Source: CAVWTN01 sp963757945
Lineage (GTDB): Bacteria; Vulcanimicrobiota; Vulcanimicrobiia; Vulcanimicrobiales; Vulcanimicrobiaceae
Length of the DNA: 64,000 nucleotides
Direction: 5' to 3'
Assembly (NCBI GenBank): GCA_963757945.1
Contig: CAVWTN010000001.1
Coordinates: forward strand, 1 to 64,000
The notes under the pieces are model-generated. The model was not told the DNA's origin and searched no databases. It saw only the letters and a list, made by a program, of their open reading frames with translations. Of this stretch, positions 8,244 through 16,597 are shown in pieces (the first letter of the stretch is position 1; each line of letters begins with the position of its first letter). Position numbers and translations under genes: made by a program.

Positions 8244-8957
8244 TCAGTCGCGGCTGCGCATCACGACGAGCGGGCCGTCCGTCCGCGACGGGGACCAGGT
8301 CGTCGCGCCGTGCAGCACGATCTCCGCGACGACGCGCCCGACGTCGTCGTCGCGGATCCAGGCCGGTTCCGCGATCTCTCGCGTGTCGCGCGTGTTGACC
8401 GGTCCGTCGATCACGAGTTCGAGGATTCGCGGCGGAGCGGCCCCGCGTTCGCGCGCCAGGACTCGCGTGAGCATGAGTTGAGCTGCGGCGGCGATCGAGA
8501 CCAAGCCCGCATCGCGCATCGGCGCGAAGGCCGCGCCGCCGCCGATCGAAAGATACACGCCGCCGGGACGGGACGAGAGCCGCGGGATCAGCGCCCGCGC
8601 GAACGCGAAGTGGGCGGTGAGCATTTCGTCGAGGAGCGACCTCCAGACGTCGGGCGCAGCGTCGAGTAGCGGGCCGCCGGTCCACCACCCGCGGCCGAGG
8701 ATCGCGACGGCGGCATCGGCGCCGCCGAGCGCATCGATCTGCTGCGCGATCCTCGCAGCGCCCGCGAAGTCGCCGGCATCTCCCACGATCGGCGTGAAAC
8801 GCGGGCGTTGCTCCGGATCGAGGCGCGCGGCGAGTTCCGCGAGCCGCTCTGCGCTGCGCGAGGTGCCGAAAACCGCCGTCTCGCGGCTCGCGAGCAGCGC
8901 GCGAGCGGTGCTCTCGCCGATCCCGCCCGCGGCGCCCGCGACGAGCACGACCGTCAT
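8244..8957 (-). CDS. Atypical short-chain dehydrogenase/reductase-like protein
   Basis: This 237-residue protein starts at the ATG at 8957, which overlaps the upstream stop as ATGA; the longer open frame extending to 9455 is the shadow of the neighbouring gene. The N-terminus has the SDR nucleotide-binding pattern GAAGGIG, followed by a basic SRSAERL segment as in NADP-binding members. The central region keeps the fold (LSIGGGAAFAP), but where classical SDRs have YxxxK it reads AGLVSIAAAAQ, so the catalytic Tyr and Lys are missing. It may be a binding or regulatory SDR, or use different chemistry. It forms a two-gene unit with the membrane protein upstream. Confidence 0.8.
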   Translation of the reverse strand: MTVVLVAGAAGGIGESTARALLASRETAVFGTSRSAERLAELAARLDPEQRPRFTPIVGDAGDFAGAARIAQQIDALGGADAAVAILGRGWWTGGPLLDAAPDVWRSLLDEMLTAHFAFARALIPRLSSRPGGVYLSIGGGAAFAPMRDAGLVSIAAAAQLMLTRVLARERGAAPPRILELVIDGPVNTRDTREIAEPAWIRDDDVGRVVAEIVLHGATTWSPSRTDGPLVVMRSRD

Positions 8958-9373
8958 GCCTGGGCCGCCTTGACGGCAGCATAACCCGCCGCGACGAGCG
9001 TGAAGATGGCGCGGTGCTTCGCGCCGAGTTCGTAATCGTCGAACGCGTCGTCGATCAGGAAGAACGCGCCGAAGAGCGCGAGGGAGAGCCCGAAGCCGAG
9101 TTCCGCCTCGCCGCCTTCGAGCGCGCCGCGGCCGAACGACACGCAGGCCGCGGCCTCGAGTGCCGATGTGCCGGCCAGCAGGACGACGAGCGCCTCCTTC
9201 GGCGGATGCAGGCGGCCCATGAGTTTCGCGACGAGTTCGAGATTCTTGGATGCCAGCGGCCGCAACCCGGGGGCAACGCCCGTGCCGGCCAGGATGTCGA
9301 AGGCGTTCTGGATCGCGGCGAGCCCGTGCCAAAGGCCGAGCACGCCGAGGACGGTTCTTCCGGCTGGTTTCAT
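8954..9373 (-). CDS. Small multi-pass membrane protein
   Basis: This 139-residue protein has about four hydrophobic segments (near residues 6-28, 60-80, 93-110 and 120-137) and a short acidic loop (IDDAFDDYE). I do not recognise the family. Its stop overlaps the start of the SDR-like gene as ATGA, so the two are translationally coupled and probably act together. The radical SAM gene starts divergently about 170 bases away. Confidence 0.7.
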   Translation of the reverse strand: MKPAGRTVLGVLGLWHGLAAIQNAFDILAGTGVAPGLRPLASKNLELVAKLMGRLHPPKEALVVLLAGTSALEAAACVSFGRGALEGGEAELGFGLSLALFGAFFLIDDAFDDYELGAKHRAIFTLVAAGYAAVKAAQA

Positions 9374-9541
9374 GCGCCCAACTCCGCCGGAAGGGGCGCG
9401 GGACCTTGTTTGGCCCGCCTTCGCTTTCGCTAGGGAGAAGTGTGAGCGGGCGCAACGTTCTTGCGCGCGTGAGCCTGCGGGCTTGTGCTAGAATTGCCGG
9501 AAGTGACGGTCCGTCAACCGCGACTGAAAAGGGATTTGCCG

Positions 9542-10414
9542 ATGGCTCATGCCCCGAGCCCCGCGCACGACGGCCGCCGCTCCGGCTTCGTCTCGCTCGA
9601 AATCACGAGTGAATGCAATCTCGCCTGCCGCTACTGCGACCCCGGGGCGCCGGGAGCGGGTTCGCGTGGGGAGCTCGGCCACGAGGACTTCTTGCGCCTG
9701 ATTCTGGAGGCCGACGATGCAGGCTTCGCGACGATCCAACTCGGCGGCGGCGAGCCGTTCCTCTATCGGCGCTTTCACGAGCTGCTGTGGCGCGCGCAGT
9801 GCGGCCGGTTCGAACGCGTCGAGTTGCTTTCGAACCTCACGCTCCTGCGCGAGGACGTGCTTCAACTGATCGATCCGAAGCGTACGATCGTCGCGACGAC
9901 GGTCGGCAGCGATGATGCGCGCACGCACGATGCGATCGTAGGAAAGCCGGGAAGCTTCGCTCGCACGATCGCCGGGATCCGCGAGATCGTCGGGCGTTCG
10001 ATTCGCGTGCGCGCCGACTTCATCGAAACGCAAGAAAACGTGGGACATTTCGAACGAACTCGCGCGCTGTTGAGCGCGCTCGGGGTGCGTGATGTCGGGT
10101 TCGAACGCCTGCGCAGCTTCGGCGATCTGTGCGAATCGTGCAACGGCGATGCGCTCTACGTCGCAAGCGATGGTTCTGTCGCGCCGTGCAGCATGTCGCG
10201 CACGCGGCCGCTCGGCAATGTCGCCGTCAGTTCGCTCGGCGAGATCGAGCGTTCGCGTGCGCTGCGCCGCGAATCCGGCGGCACCAAGCGCGGCCCCGCT
10301 TGCGGGCCGCGGGGCCGCCCCGTCTGCTATCCGGGCCGCCTGTGCGGGCTCCCGAGCGCGAACAGGCCGGGCGGGTCGTCCGGCGAGCCCGGGCAGGCCG
10401 CCGCCGGTGCATGA
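9542..10414 (+). CDS. Orphan radical SAM protein
   Basis: This protein of about 290 residues carries the radical SAM cluster motif CNLACRYC (Cys25, Cys29, Cys32 from the ATG at 9542), followed by the SAM-binding GGGEP. Further Cys residues (CESC, VAPCS, then three in the C-terminal 50 residues) suggest an auxiliary iron-sulfur cluster of SPASM or twitch type. Such enzymes often modify peptides or assemble cofactors. No precursor peptide, transporter or partner enzyme is visible nearby. The ATG at 9485 is an alternative start; 9542 has AAGGGA upstream and leaves less extension before the motif. It ends 27 bases from mscL, which converges on it. Confidence 0.85.
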   Translation: MAHAPSPAHDGRRSGFVSLEITSECNLACRYCDPGAPGAGSRGELGHEDFLRLILEADDAGFATIQLGGGEPFLYRRFHELLWRAQCGRFERVELLSNLTLLREDVLQLIDPKRTIVATTVGSDDARTHDAIVGKPGSFARTIAGIREIVGRSIRVRADFIETQENVGHFERTRALLSALGVRDVGFERLRSFGDLCESCNGDALYVASDGSVAPCSMSRTRPLGNVAVSSLGEIERSRALRRESGGTKRGPACGPRGRPVCYPGRLCGLPSANRPGGSSGEPGQAAAGA

Positions 10415-10441
10415 CCGGGCGGTAGGCGGAGCGCCGCCGCG

Positions 10442-10861
10442 CTAGAGAGCCGGGCTGCTCGCGCCTTGAGGGCTCGCGCAGTATTTGCAGCGCTTGGCAG
10501 TTTCGGGGATCTCGCTCTCGCACTCCGGGCACGTCTTGGTCGGCGCGGGCGGCGGCGCCGGCGCCTTGAAGCGTGTTGTCGCGGCGTTCACCGGCACGAC
10601 GACCGCATAATAGACGACGGCCGCCACGATCACGAATGCGATCAGCGCGTTGATGAAGTTTCCGATCGGGAAATGCGTGCCGTTCAACGTGAATCCGACG
10701 CTGGAGAAGTCCGGTTTGCCCACGAGCGCCGCGATGAACGGCGTGAGCACGTCTTTGACGGCGGATTGCACGACGGCTCCGAACGCGGCGCCGATCACGA
10801 CGGCGACCGCCAAGTCGACGACGTTCCCGCGAAGCAGAAAATCACGAAATCCTTTGAACAT
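10442..10861 (-). CDS. mscL: Large-conductance mechanosensitive channel with zinc-ribbon tail
   Basis: This 139-residue protein starts with the MscL signature (MFKGFRDFLLRGNVVDLAVAV), followed by TM1, a periplasmic loop, TM2 (about 72-92) and a cytoplasmic end. MscL opens under membrane tension to release solutes in hypo-osmotic shock. The N-terminal 100 residues match the family. The C-terminus instead carries a Pro-rich linker and a four-Cys zinc-ribbon-like knuckle (Cys111, Cys114, Cys125, Cys128) in place of the usual charged helix bundle. It is monocistronic. Confidence 0.93.
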   Translation of the reverse strand: MFKGFRDFLLRGNVVDLAVAVVIGAAFGAVVQSAVKDVLTPFIAALVGKPDFSSVGFTLNGTHFPIGNFINALIAFVIVAAVVYYAVVVPVNAATTRFKAPAPPPAPTKTCPECESEIPETAKRCKYCASPQGASSPAL

Positions 10862-10907
10862 CAGCTCTCTTTCCTCGTGAGTGTTTAGAAAAGGGTGGGT
10901 GGAGCGC

Positions 10908-11342
10908 TTAGCGGCCGGCGCCCACGCGTGACGCTAGCCAAAGAACGCCGGCGAAGGTCAGCGCTCCTCCGAACTTTACGACCGCGTTCGTGACGCCGGC
11001 GTACGAGCCCGACCACGGCAAGATGAGGATCGCGGTGAGCAGCAGGACGAGCCACGCCGAGCCGAAGGCGTAGAACGCGATCCAGAAGCCGGGCGGTCTC
11101 GACCAGCGCCTGCGCCCGGCTCGCACGGCGGCGATCGTTTGAAAGAGCGGCCACGATTCGGCCACGCCGAGAAACGCGGGGACCGCGATCCAGCCCGCCA
11201 CGGAACGGTGGCCGATGATCAGCCACCACACGAACCAGGCCAGGACGCCCAGGAGCAGCTTCTTGTACGGCGGCTCGACGGGCGGGCCGCCTGCGTTCCG
11301 CGAGCGGGCCGGCCTGGGCGGTATACGGAGGCGGTTCGCCAT
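10908..11342 (-). CDS. Integral membrane protein of unknown function
   Basis: This 144-residue protein starts at 11342, with AAAGGAC about six bases upstream. After a basic N-terminus (Arg- and Pro-rich, about 25 residues) it shows four hydrophobic segments (starting about residues 29, 50, 82 and 112). The open frame upstream to 12080 is antisense to the peptidase gene and is not real. The family is not recognised. It runs divergently from the M3 peptidase, 136 bases apart. Confidence 0.7.
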   Translation of the reverse strand: MANRLRIPPRPARSRNAGGPPVEPPYKKLLLGVLAWFVWWLIIGHRSVAGWIAVPAFLGVAESWPLFQTIAAVRAGRRRWSRPPGFWIAFYAFGSAWLVLLLTAILILPWSGSYAGVTNAVVKFGGALTFAGVLWLASRVGAGR

Positions 11343-11478
11343 GCACGTCCTTTGGTTCACGCAGCGGCGCGCACGGCCTCCGGATACGAGTCGAAAGGCC
11401 CAACGAGCTTGCCCGGCGGCTGCCGCGCCGGGGGCGGCCGGGCGGAACGCGCTGCGAGCCCGAGAACATTGAGCGCCA

Positions 11479-13524
11479 ATGAAGAACATCGTACGCGTGC
11501 AGAGCGCGGCCGCCGTCCTGGGCGCCGCGTTGTTTGCGATATCCGGGGCGACGGCCCTCGCCCGGCCCGCGGCGGCGGTCGCGCCGCTCGATTGGACGCT
11601 CACGCCGCAGCAGATCGCGCGCTCCTGCGCGACCTCGATCGCGCGGGTCAAAGGCCGCGTCGGCGCGATCGCGCACGTGCCTCGCGCCCGGCGCACGTTC
11701 GATACCGTCGTGTTCGCGCTCGAAGACGCCACGGCGGATTTCAGCGACGAACTCGCCGTGCAGACCTTCGCGTTCAGCGTCTCACCGGATCCGAAGGTGC
11801 GAGCCGCCTCGCAGAAGTGCGGGACCGACGCCGGCAACGTGCTGAACGAGCTCTCGGCGAGCCCGGACCTCTTTCGCGCGCTGAACGACGCGAAGGCGAG
11901 CGGCACGGCGCGCGGCGCGGCGCAGCTCAAGTTGACGGATCTCTGGCTGACCGCGGTGCGGCGCAGCGGCGCCGGGCTCGCGCCGGTCAAACGCCGCGAG
12001 TTCGTCACGCTCTCCCAGGAGCTCAACGATCTCGAGGCGCGCTTCGCCGCAAATCTCGCGAACGATGCCGCCCCCGTCACGATCTCGGCCGACCAAGCGA
12101 AGCCGCTGCCCGCCGAGTTCGTCGCCGCGGCGCTGAAGAAGAACGCGGACGGGACCTACACGTTCGCGGCCAACGAAGCGACCTACGGGCCGTTCATGGA
12201 GAACCAAACCGACGCCGCCGCGCGGAAGATGGCCTACCTTGCCTACGCGAATCGCGGCGGCGAGGCAAACGTCAAGCTGCTCGAGAGCGCGCTCTCGGCA
12301 CGCGACCGCGCCGCGCACGCGATCGGATATCCGAACTGGGCGACGTACATCCTCGCGGACAAGATGGCCGCGACGCCGCAGCGCGTGACGGACTTCTTGC
12401 AGCAGATCGATACGGCGGTGCTCCCGAAGGCGCGCGAGGAACGCGCTGAGCTCGCGGCGCTCAAAGGCGCGCCGCTCGACCCGTGGGACACGACGTTCTA
12501 CGAGAATCAGCTGCGCAAGACGAAGTACTCCGTCGATCAGAACGAGATCAAGCAGTATTTTCCCGTGCAGCACGTGATCGACAGCGTGCTGGAGATCTAT
12601 CAAGAACTGCTCGGCGTGAAGTTCACGCGGGCGGACGTGCCGGTTTGGCAGCCGCAGGTTCAGGCCTACGACGTCACCGATGCGGCGAGCGGCAAGCCCC
12701 TGGGCCGCTTCTATCTCGACCTTTATCCGCGCCCCGGCAAGTACGATCATTTCGCGAATTTCGGCATCGTGCCGAGGCGCGTGCTCGCGAACGGCGAGGT
12801 TCGGCTCGCGACGAGCGCGATCGTCGGCAATTGGCCGCAGGCGGCGCCCGGCAAACCCGCGCTGCTGGCGCACGAGGACGTGGAAACGTTCTTTCACGAG
12901 TTCGGACACAACATGGCGGCCTTGCTCGCAGACCAACCGTACGCGACGCTGACGAACGGCTTCCGCGCCGATTTCGTCGAGGCGCCCTCGCAGATGCTCG
13001 AGAACTGGGCGTGGGATCCCGCGATCCTCAAGCGCGTTTCGGCGAACGTGAGCACGGGCGCTCCGCTCCCCGACGAACTGATCGCGAAACTGATCGCGAC
13101 GCGTTTCGTCCACTACGCGCTGTTCACGACGCAGCAGGCGTTTTACGCAACGGTCGACATGCGCTATCACACGCGTAGACCGCCGTTCGACACGACGGCG
13201 CTGTGGAAGTCGACGCTCCTGGAGATGACGCCGGGCGTCTTCGTCGACGGCACGCACCCGCAAAGCGCTTTCGGGCACATCATGGCGGGCTACGAAGCGG
13301 GCTATTACGGCTATCTGTGGTCGAAAGTCTACGCGCAAGACCTGTTCTCGCGCTTCAAGTCCGAAGGGCTGACGAACCCGCTCACGGGGGCGGCCTATCG
13401 CAAGGACATTCTCGCCCCGGCGCGTCTGGAAGAACCCGACCGCGAGGTGACCACGTTCCTGGGCCGGCCGATGAATCCGAACGCGTTCTATCAGGAACTC
13501 GGCATAGCGCCGCCTCACACCTAG
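11479..13524 (+). CDS. Secreted M3-family zinc oligopeptidase
   Basis: This 681-residue metallopeptidase has a signal peptide (MKNIVRVQ then a hydrophobic stretch ending near ALARPAAA). The zinc-binding HEFGH is at 473-477, with the third ligand Glu in the following helix (ADFVEAPSQMLENW). Length and motif spacing match thimet oligopeptidase/Dcp-type M3 enzymes, which cut short peptides. The signal peptide indicates export to the periplasm or outside, unlike the cytosolic PepF-like enzyme at 43.5 kb. The C-terminal third (HPQSAFGHIMAGYEAGYYGY) is highly typical of the family. It probably helps use extracellular peptides. Confidence 0.92.
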   Translation: MKNIVRVQSAAAVLGAALFAISGATALARPAAAVAPLDWTLTPQQIARSCATSIARVKGRVGAIAHVPRARRTFDTVVFALEDATADFSDELAVQTFAFSVSPDPKVRAASQKCGTDAGNVLNELSASPDLFRALNDAKASGTARGAAQLKLTDLWLTAVRRSGAGLAPVKRREFVTLSQELNDLEARFAANLANDAAPVTISADQAKPLPAEFVAAALKKNADGTYTFAANEATYGPFMENQTDAAARKMAYLAYANRGGEANVKLLESALSARDRAAHAIGYPNWATYILADKMAATPQRVTDFLQQIDTAVLPKAREERAELAALKGAPLDPWDTTFYENQLRKTKYSVDQNEIKQYFPVQHVIDSVLEIYQELLGVKFTRADVPVWQPQVQAYDVTDAASGKPLGRFYLDLYPRPGKYDHFANFGIVPRRVLANGEVRLATSAIVGNWPQAAPGKPALLAHEDVETFFHEFGHNMAALLADQPYATLTNGFRADFVEAPSQMLENWAWDPAILKRVSANVSTGAPLPDELIAKLIATRFVHYALFTTQQAFYATVDMRYHTRRPPFDTTALWKSTLLEMTPGVFVDGTHPQSAFGHIMAGYEAGYYGYLWSKVYAQDLFSRFKSEGLTNPLTGAAYRKDILAPARLEEPDREVTTFLGRPMNPNAFYQELGIAPPHT

Positions 13525-13631
13525 CGCTCGAGCGTTCCAAACCCGCAGTCTGCGGCGTCCCATGGAACGGGCGATCCTTGCAAGAGGTGCGCCGAACCAT
13601 TCGCACGCTCTCGAAGGAACCCGACATTCAA

Positions 13632-13934
13632 ATGCGCACAGCCTCGTTTGCGCCGCGCAGGCGCTTTCTTTTCTCTCGGGCGGGCCTCGCGGCTGCGCTC
13701 GTTGCCGCCGCGTTCCTCGCGGCGTGCGCCCTCGCCTCACCCCTCGCGGCGACCGCCGGACCTACGGCCGGGACGACGCAGAAGATCGACTCGAACTCGA
13801 ACCCGACGCCGTACTATTACGCCGGCTATCCCGGCCCGCCGACCTGGTTTTGGATCCTCGGCTTTGGAAGTTTCCTGGGGGCCGTCGCCATCTACTTTGC
13901 CGATCGCAGCGTGCGCGGCATGAAACCGAAATAG
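13632..13934 (+). CDS. Small membrane protein
   Basis: This 100-residue protein has a basic N-terminus followed by a long hydrophobic segment (about 17-45) that may be a signal anchor. A polar Tyr/Pro-rich stretch (TPYYYAGYPGPP) follows, then a second membrane segment (about 70-87) and a basic end (RSVRGMKPK). This gives a hairpin topology with a short exposed loop. The family is not recognised. It follows the M3 peptidase on the same strand after 107 bases with only a weak ribosome-binding site. Confidence 0.6.
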   Translation: MRTASFAPRRRFLFSRAGLAAALVAAAFLAACALASPLAATAGPTAGTTQKIDSNSNPTPYYYAGYPGPPTWFWILGFGSFLGAVAIYFADRSVRGMKPK

Positions 13935-14078
13935 CGAGGGACGGCGAACGGTCTCTAACACTGCTCTGCCGAATGAGAATTGACCCCTCCTACCCGTCGA
14001 TCTAGGAGCGGCTTCTTCGCAGCCGTTCTTCCGGTCCCGCCGCTCGGGCGTGGCCACGAGGAAGGGGTTTCCGTCGAA

Positions 14079-14114
14079 TTAGCCAAGCCTTAGTATAATA
14101 TAAGGCTTGCCTAA
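14079..14114 (+). promoter_or_regulatory. feoAB promoter -10 overlapped by a double palindromic operator
   Basis: TTAGCCAAGCCTTA (14079-14092) and TAAGGCTTGCCTAA (14101-14114) form an inverted repeat with one mismatch. Each arm is itself nearly palindromic, so two 14-bp sites lie 22 bp apart (two helical turns). The 8-base spacer plus flank contains TATAAT (14094-14099), a perfect -10 box. A bound repressor would block RNA polymerase. The TTAGGC/GCCTAA ends recall DtxR/IdeR/MntR-type iron or manganese boxes rather than a Fur box. Regulation of feoAB by iron through such a repressor is inferred. Confidence 0.7.
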
Positions 14115-14140
14115 TAGACCCCTCGGGAGACTCGCTTTCA

Positions 14141-14443
14141 GTGTTGTCCGTGTCCGATTTCGCATCAGCCCCGCGCTCCGAGGCCGCGCTCGTCGTGACC
14201 CTCTCCGACCTTCCGAACGGAGCGTGCGCGACGGTCGTCGCCGTGCGCGACCTGCTGCCCGGCGACACAATCGCCCGTCGCTTGAGAGACCTGGGCTTCG
14301 TCCGCGGGGAGCAGGTTCGCTTGGTCGCGCGTGCCTTCGGCGGTGACCCGCTGGTCGTGCAGGTCGGCTACACGAGGTTTGCACTGCGCCGGGCCGAGGC
14401 TGCGCGCATCGCCGTGGAACGGACGGCGACGCCGGCGCAATGA
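14141..14443 (+). CDS. feoA: Ferrous iron transport protein FeoA
   Basis: This 100-residue cytoplasmic protein starts at GTG, with GGGAGA about 11 bases upstream. After about 20 extra residues it carries the SH3-like FeoA domain (LSDLPNGACATVVAV, then the DTIARRLRDLGFVRGEQV segment). FeoA is thought to assist FeoB. Its stop overlaps the feoB start as ATGA. Expression is probably controlled by the operator directly upstream. Confidence 0.92.
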   Translation: MLSVSDFASAPRSEAALVVTLSDLPNGACATVVAVRDLLPGDTIARRLRDLGFVRGEQVRLVARAFGGDPLVVQVGYTRFALRRAEAARIAVERTATPAQ

Positions 14444-16293
14444 GCGTGATCGCGACGGCCGCTCGCATCGCCCTGGTCGGGAATCCCAACTGCGGCAAGA
14501 CGGCCCTGTTCAATCTGCTCACCGGTAGCCGCCAGAAGGTCGCCAATTACCCGGGCGTCACGGTGGAACGCAAAGAGGGGCGCTGTGCGGCCCCTTCCGG
14601 GCGGGTGTTCCGCGTCCTCGACCTGCCGGGCTGCTACAGCCTCGCCGCGACGAGTCCCGACGAGGCGATCACGCGCGACGTGTGCACGGGGCGGTTCGAA
14701 GCCGAGCCGCAACCGGATCTGCTCGTCTGCGTCGCCGATGCGACGAACCTGCGCCTGCACCTGCGCTTCGTCTTGGAAGTTCAGCGCCTCGGGCGGCCCA
14801 CGGTGCTGGCGCTGAACATGGTCGACGAAGCCGAGCGGCGCGGCATTCGGGTCGACCGCCCGCTGCTGGAACGCGCGCTCGGGATGCCCGTCGTCGAAAC
14901 GGTCGCCGTCAAGCGCGGCGGCGCGGCCGCGTTGCTGGAGCGGCTCGATCGCGATTTCCCGGCGCCCCCGCCCGCCCTCGCCGCGGACGCGGACCTGCAT
15001 GCCGAGGTCAACCGCCTGCTCGCCGTCGCCGTCGCGATGCCGCGCCGGACCGCGAAGATCGACGATACGCTCGATGGCCTCGTGCTCCATCCGGTCTGGG
15101 GCATGGTGATCCTCGGAGCGACCCTGCTGCTGATGTTCCAGGCGGTGTTCTCGTGGGCGCAGCCGATGATGGACGGGATCACGTGGGGCGTCGGGGCGTT
15201 CGGCGACGCTGTAGCCCACGCGCTGCCCGCCGGCTTCCTGCGCAGCCTGCTCGTACAAGGCGTGATCGCGGGCGTCGGGAGCGTCATCGTCTTCTTGCCG
15301 CAGATCTTGATCTTGTTCGCCTTCATCCTCGTGCTCGAAGAGTCGGGCTATTTGCCGCGCGCGGCCTACCTGCTCGATCGGCTGATGGTCGGTGCGGGCT
15401 TGACGGGCCGCTCGTTCATACCGCTGCTCTCGAGCTTCGCGTGCGCGATTCCGGGGATCATGGCGACGCGCACGATCCAGGACCAGCGCGACCGGCTCGC
15501 CACCATCATCGTCGCGCCGCTCATGACGTGCTCCGCGCGCTTGCCGGTCTACACGCTGCTGATCGCCGCCTTCATTCCGCGCCGCACCGTCATGGGGCTC
15601 TTCAACCTCCAGGGCCTCGTGCTGTTCGGCCTCTATACGGCCGGGATCGCGACCGCGCTGTGCGTCGCCTACGCGATGAAACGCTTCCGGCACGATCGCA
15701 TCGAGCACGCGCTGCTGCTCGAACTGCCGTCATACCGTTGGCCGAACGTGCGCGACGTCGCGATCGGGCTCTGGGAGCGTGCGCGCGTCTTTCTGTTCCA
15801 GCGCGTCGGGAAGATCATCGTCGCGACGTCGATCGTCCTCTGGTTCCTCTCGAGCTTCCCGGCGCCGCCGCCGGGCGCCGCCGGGCCCGCGATCAACTAC
15901 AGCATCGCCGGGTTCATCGGGCACGCGCTCGCCTACGCATTCGCGCCGCTCGGCTTCACCTGGCAGATCTGCATTTCGCTGATCCCGGGGATGGCGGCGC
16001 GCGAAGTCGTGATCGGGGCGCTGGCGACGACCTATTCTCTCTCCACGACGGACACGGACGCCGCGGTGAAGCTCGCGCCGATCATCGCCTCGCAGTGGTC
16101 GCTCGCGACGGCGCTTTCGCTGCTGGTGTGGTACGTGTTCTCGCCGCAGTGCATCTCAACGCTCGCGGTGATCCGGCGCGAGACGAACTCGGTGCGCACC
16201 GTCGCGATCGTGATGGGCTACCTGCTGGCGCTTGCGTACTTCGCCTCGTTGCTGACCTACCAGATCGCCGGCGCGCTGACGGGGTGGCGCTGA
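14440..16293 (+). CDS. feoB: Ferrous iron transporter FeoB
   Basis: This 617-residue inner-membrane protein imports Fe(II). The N-terminal GTPase has G1 GNPNCGKT (14-21), G3 DLPGCYS and G4 NMVDE, followed by a short helical linker and the membrane part with two gate-type repeats. The conserved Cys-containing SFACAIPGIMATRTI segment is present. It is shorter than the roughly 770-residue E. coli protein, mainly in the linker and C-terminal region, but within the range seen in other bacteria. It is coupled to feoA upstream and separated by one base from a Cys-rich membrane protein downstream. Confidence 0.95.
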   Translation: MSVIATAARIALVGNPNCGKTALFNLLTGSRQKVANYPGVTVERKEGRCAAPSGRVFRVLDLPGCYSLAATSPDEAITRDVCTGRFEAEPQPDLLVCVADATNLRLHLRFVLEVQRLGRPTVLALNMVDEAERRGIRVDRPLLERALGMPVVETVAVKRGGAAALLERLDRDFPAPPPALAADADLHAEVNRLLAVAVAMPRRTAKIDDTLDGLVLHPVWGMVILGATLLLMFQAVFSWAQPMMDGITWGVGAFGDAVAHALPAGFLRSLLVQGVIAGVGSVIVFLPQILILFAFILVLEESGYLPRAAYLLDRLMVGAGLTGRSFIPLLSSFACAIPGIMATRTIQDQRDRLATIIVAPLMTCSARLPVYTLLIAAFIPRRTVMGLFNLQGLVLFGLYTAGIATALCVAYAMKRFRHDRIEHALLLELPSYRWPNVRDVAIGLWERARVFLFQRVGKIIVATSIVLWFLSSFPAPPPGAAGPAINYSIAGFIGHALAYAFAPLGFTWQICISLIPGMAAREVVIGALATTYSLSTTDTDAAVKLAPIIASQWSLATALSLLVWYVFSPQCISTLAVIRRETNSVRTVAIVMGYLLALAYFASLLTYQIAGALTGWR

Positions 16294-16294
16294 T

Positions 16295-16597
16295 ATGGCG
16301 CTCTATCGGGCGATCGAGGCTGTCGCCGTCGTCACGCTCGTGCTGGGGAGCGCGCTGTGGCTACTCGGCGCGCTCGCGCCGGGCGTGTGCGCGCGGCTGC
16401 GTCTCGGCGTCGCCGTGACGCTCAATAAGAGCGGCCGTCCGCGCTGGATGCGCGCGCTCGCTTCGAAGCTCGCCGCCGTTCCCGCAGCGAGCGCGGCCGG
16501 CTGCGGGAGCGGCTGCTCCAGCTGCAGCGGCTGCGGCCTCTCGCGCGTCGCAAAGCCGCGACCGGCGGCCCCGCTCACACGCTCTGAAAACGGTTGA
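16295..16597 (+). CDS. Cys-rich small membrane protein next to FeoB
   Basis: This 100-residue protein has one N-terminal membrane segment (about residues 9-30), a basic middle and a Cys-rich tail with the pattern CGSGCSSCSGCG. It begins one base after the feoB stop. Small membrane proteins with a terminal Cys cluster often accompany FeoB (FeoB-associated Cys-rich or DUF6587-like families) and may handle iron at the cytoplasmic side. The sequence match to a named family is not verified. Its 3' end overlaps the end of the converging permease gene by 23 bases. Confidence 0.8.
   Translation: MALYRAIEAVAVVTLVLGSALWLLGALAPGVCARLRLGVAVTLNKSGRPRWMRALASKLAAVPAASAAGCGSGCSSCSGCGLSRVAKPRPAAPLTRSENG

Noticed and set aside
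8958..9455. Upstream extension of the SDR-like frame
   Set aside because: It runs over the membrane-protein gene in another frame, is Arg/Pro-rich and has no ribosome-binding site; the ATGA overlap fixes the start at 8957.
11782..13740. Minus-strand open frame of about 650 codons
   Set aside because: Antisense to the M3 peptidase, Arg-rich and without motifs.
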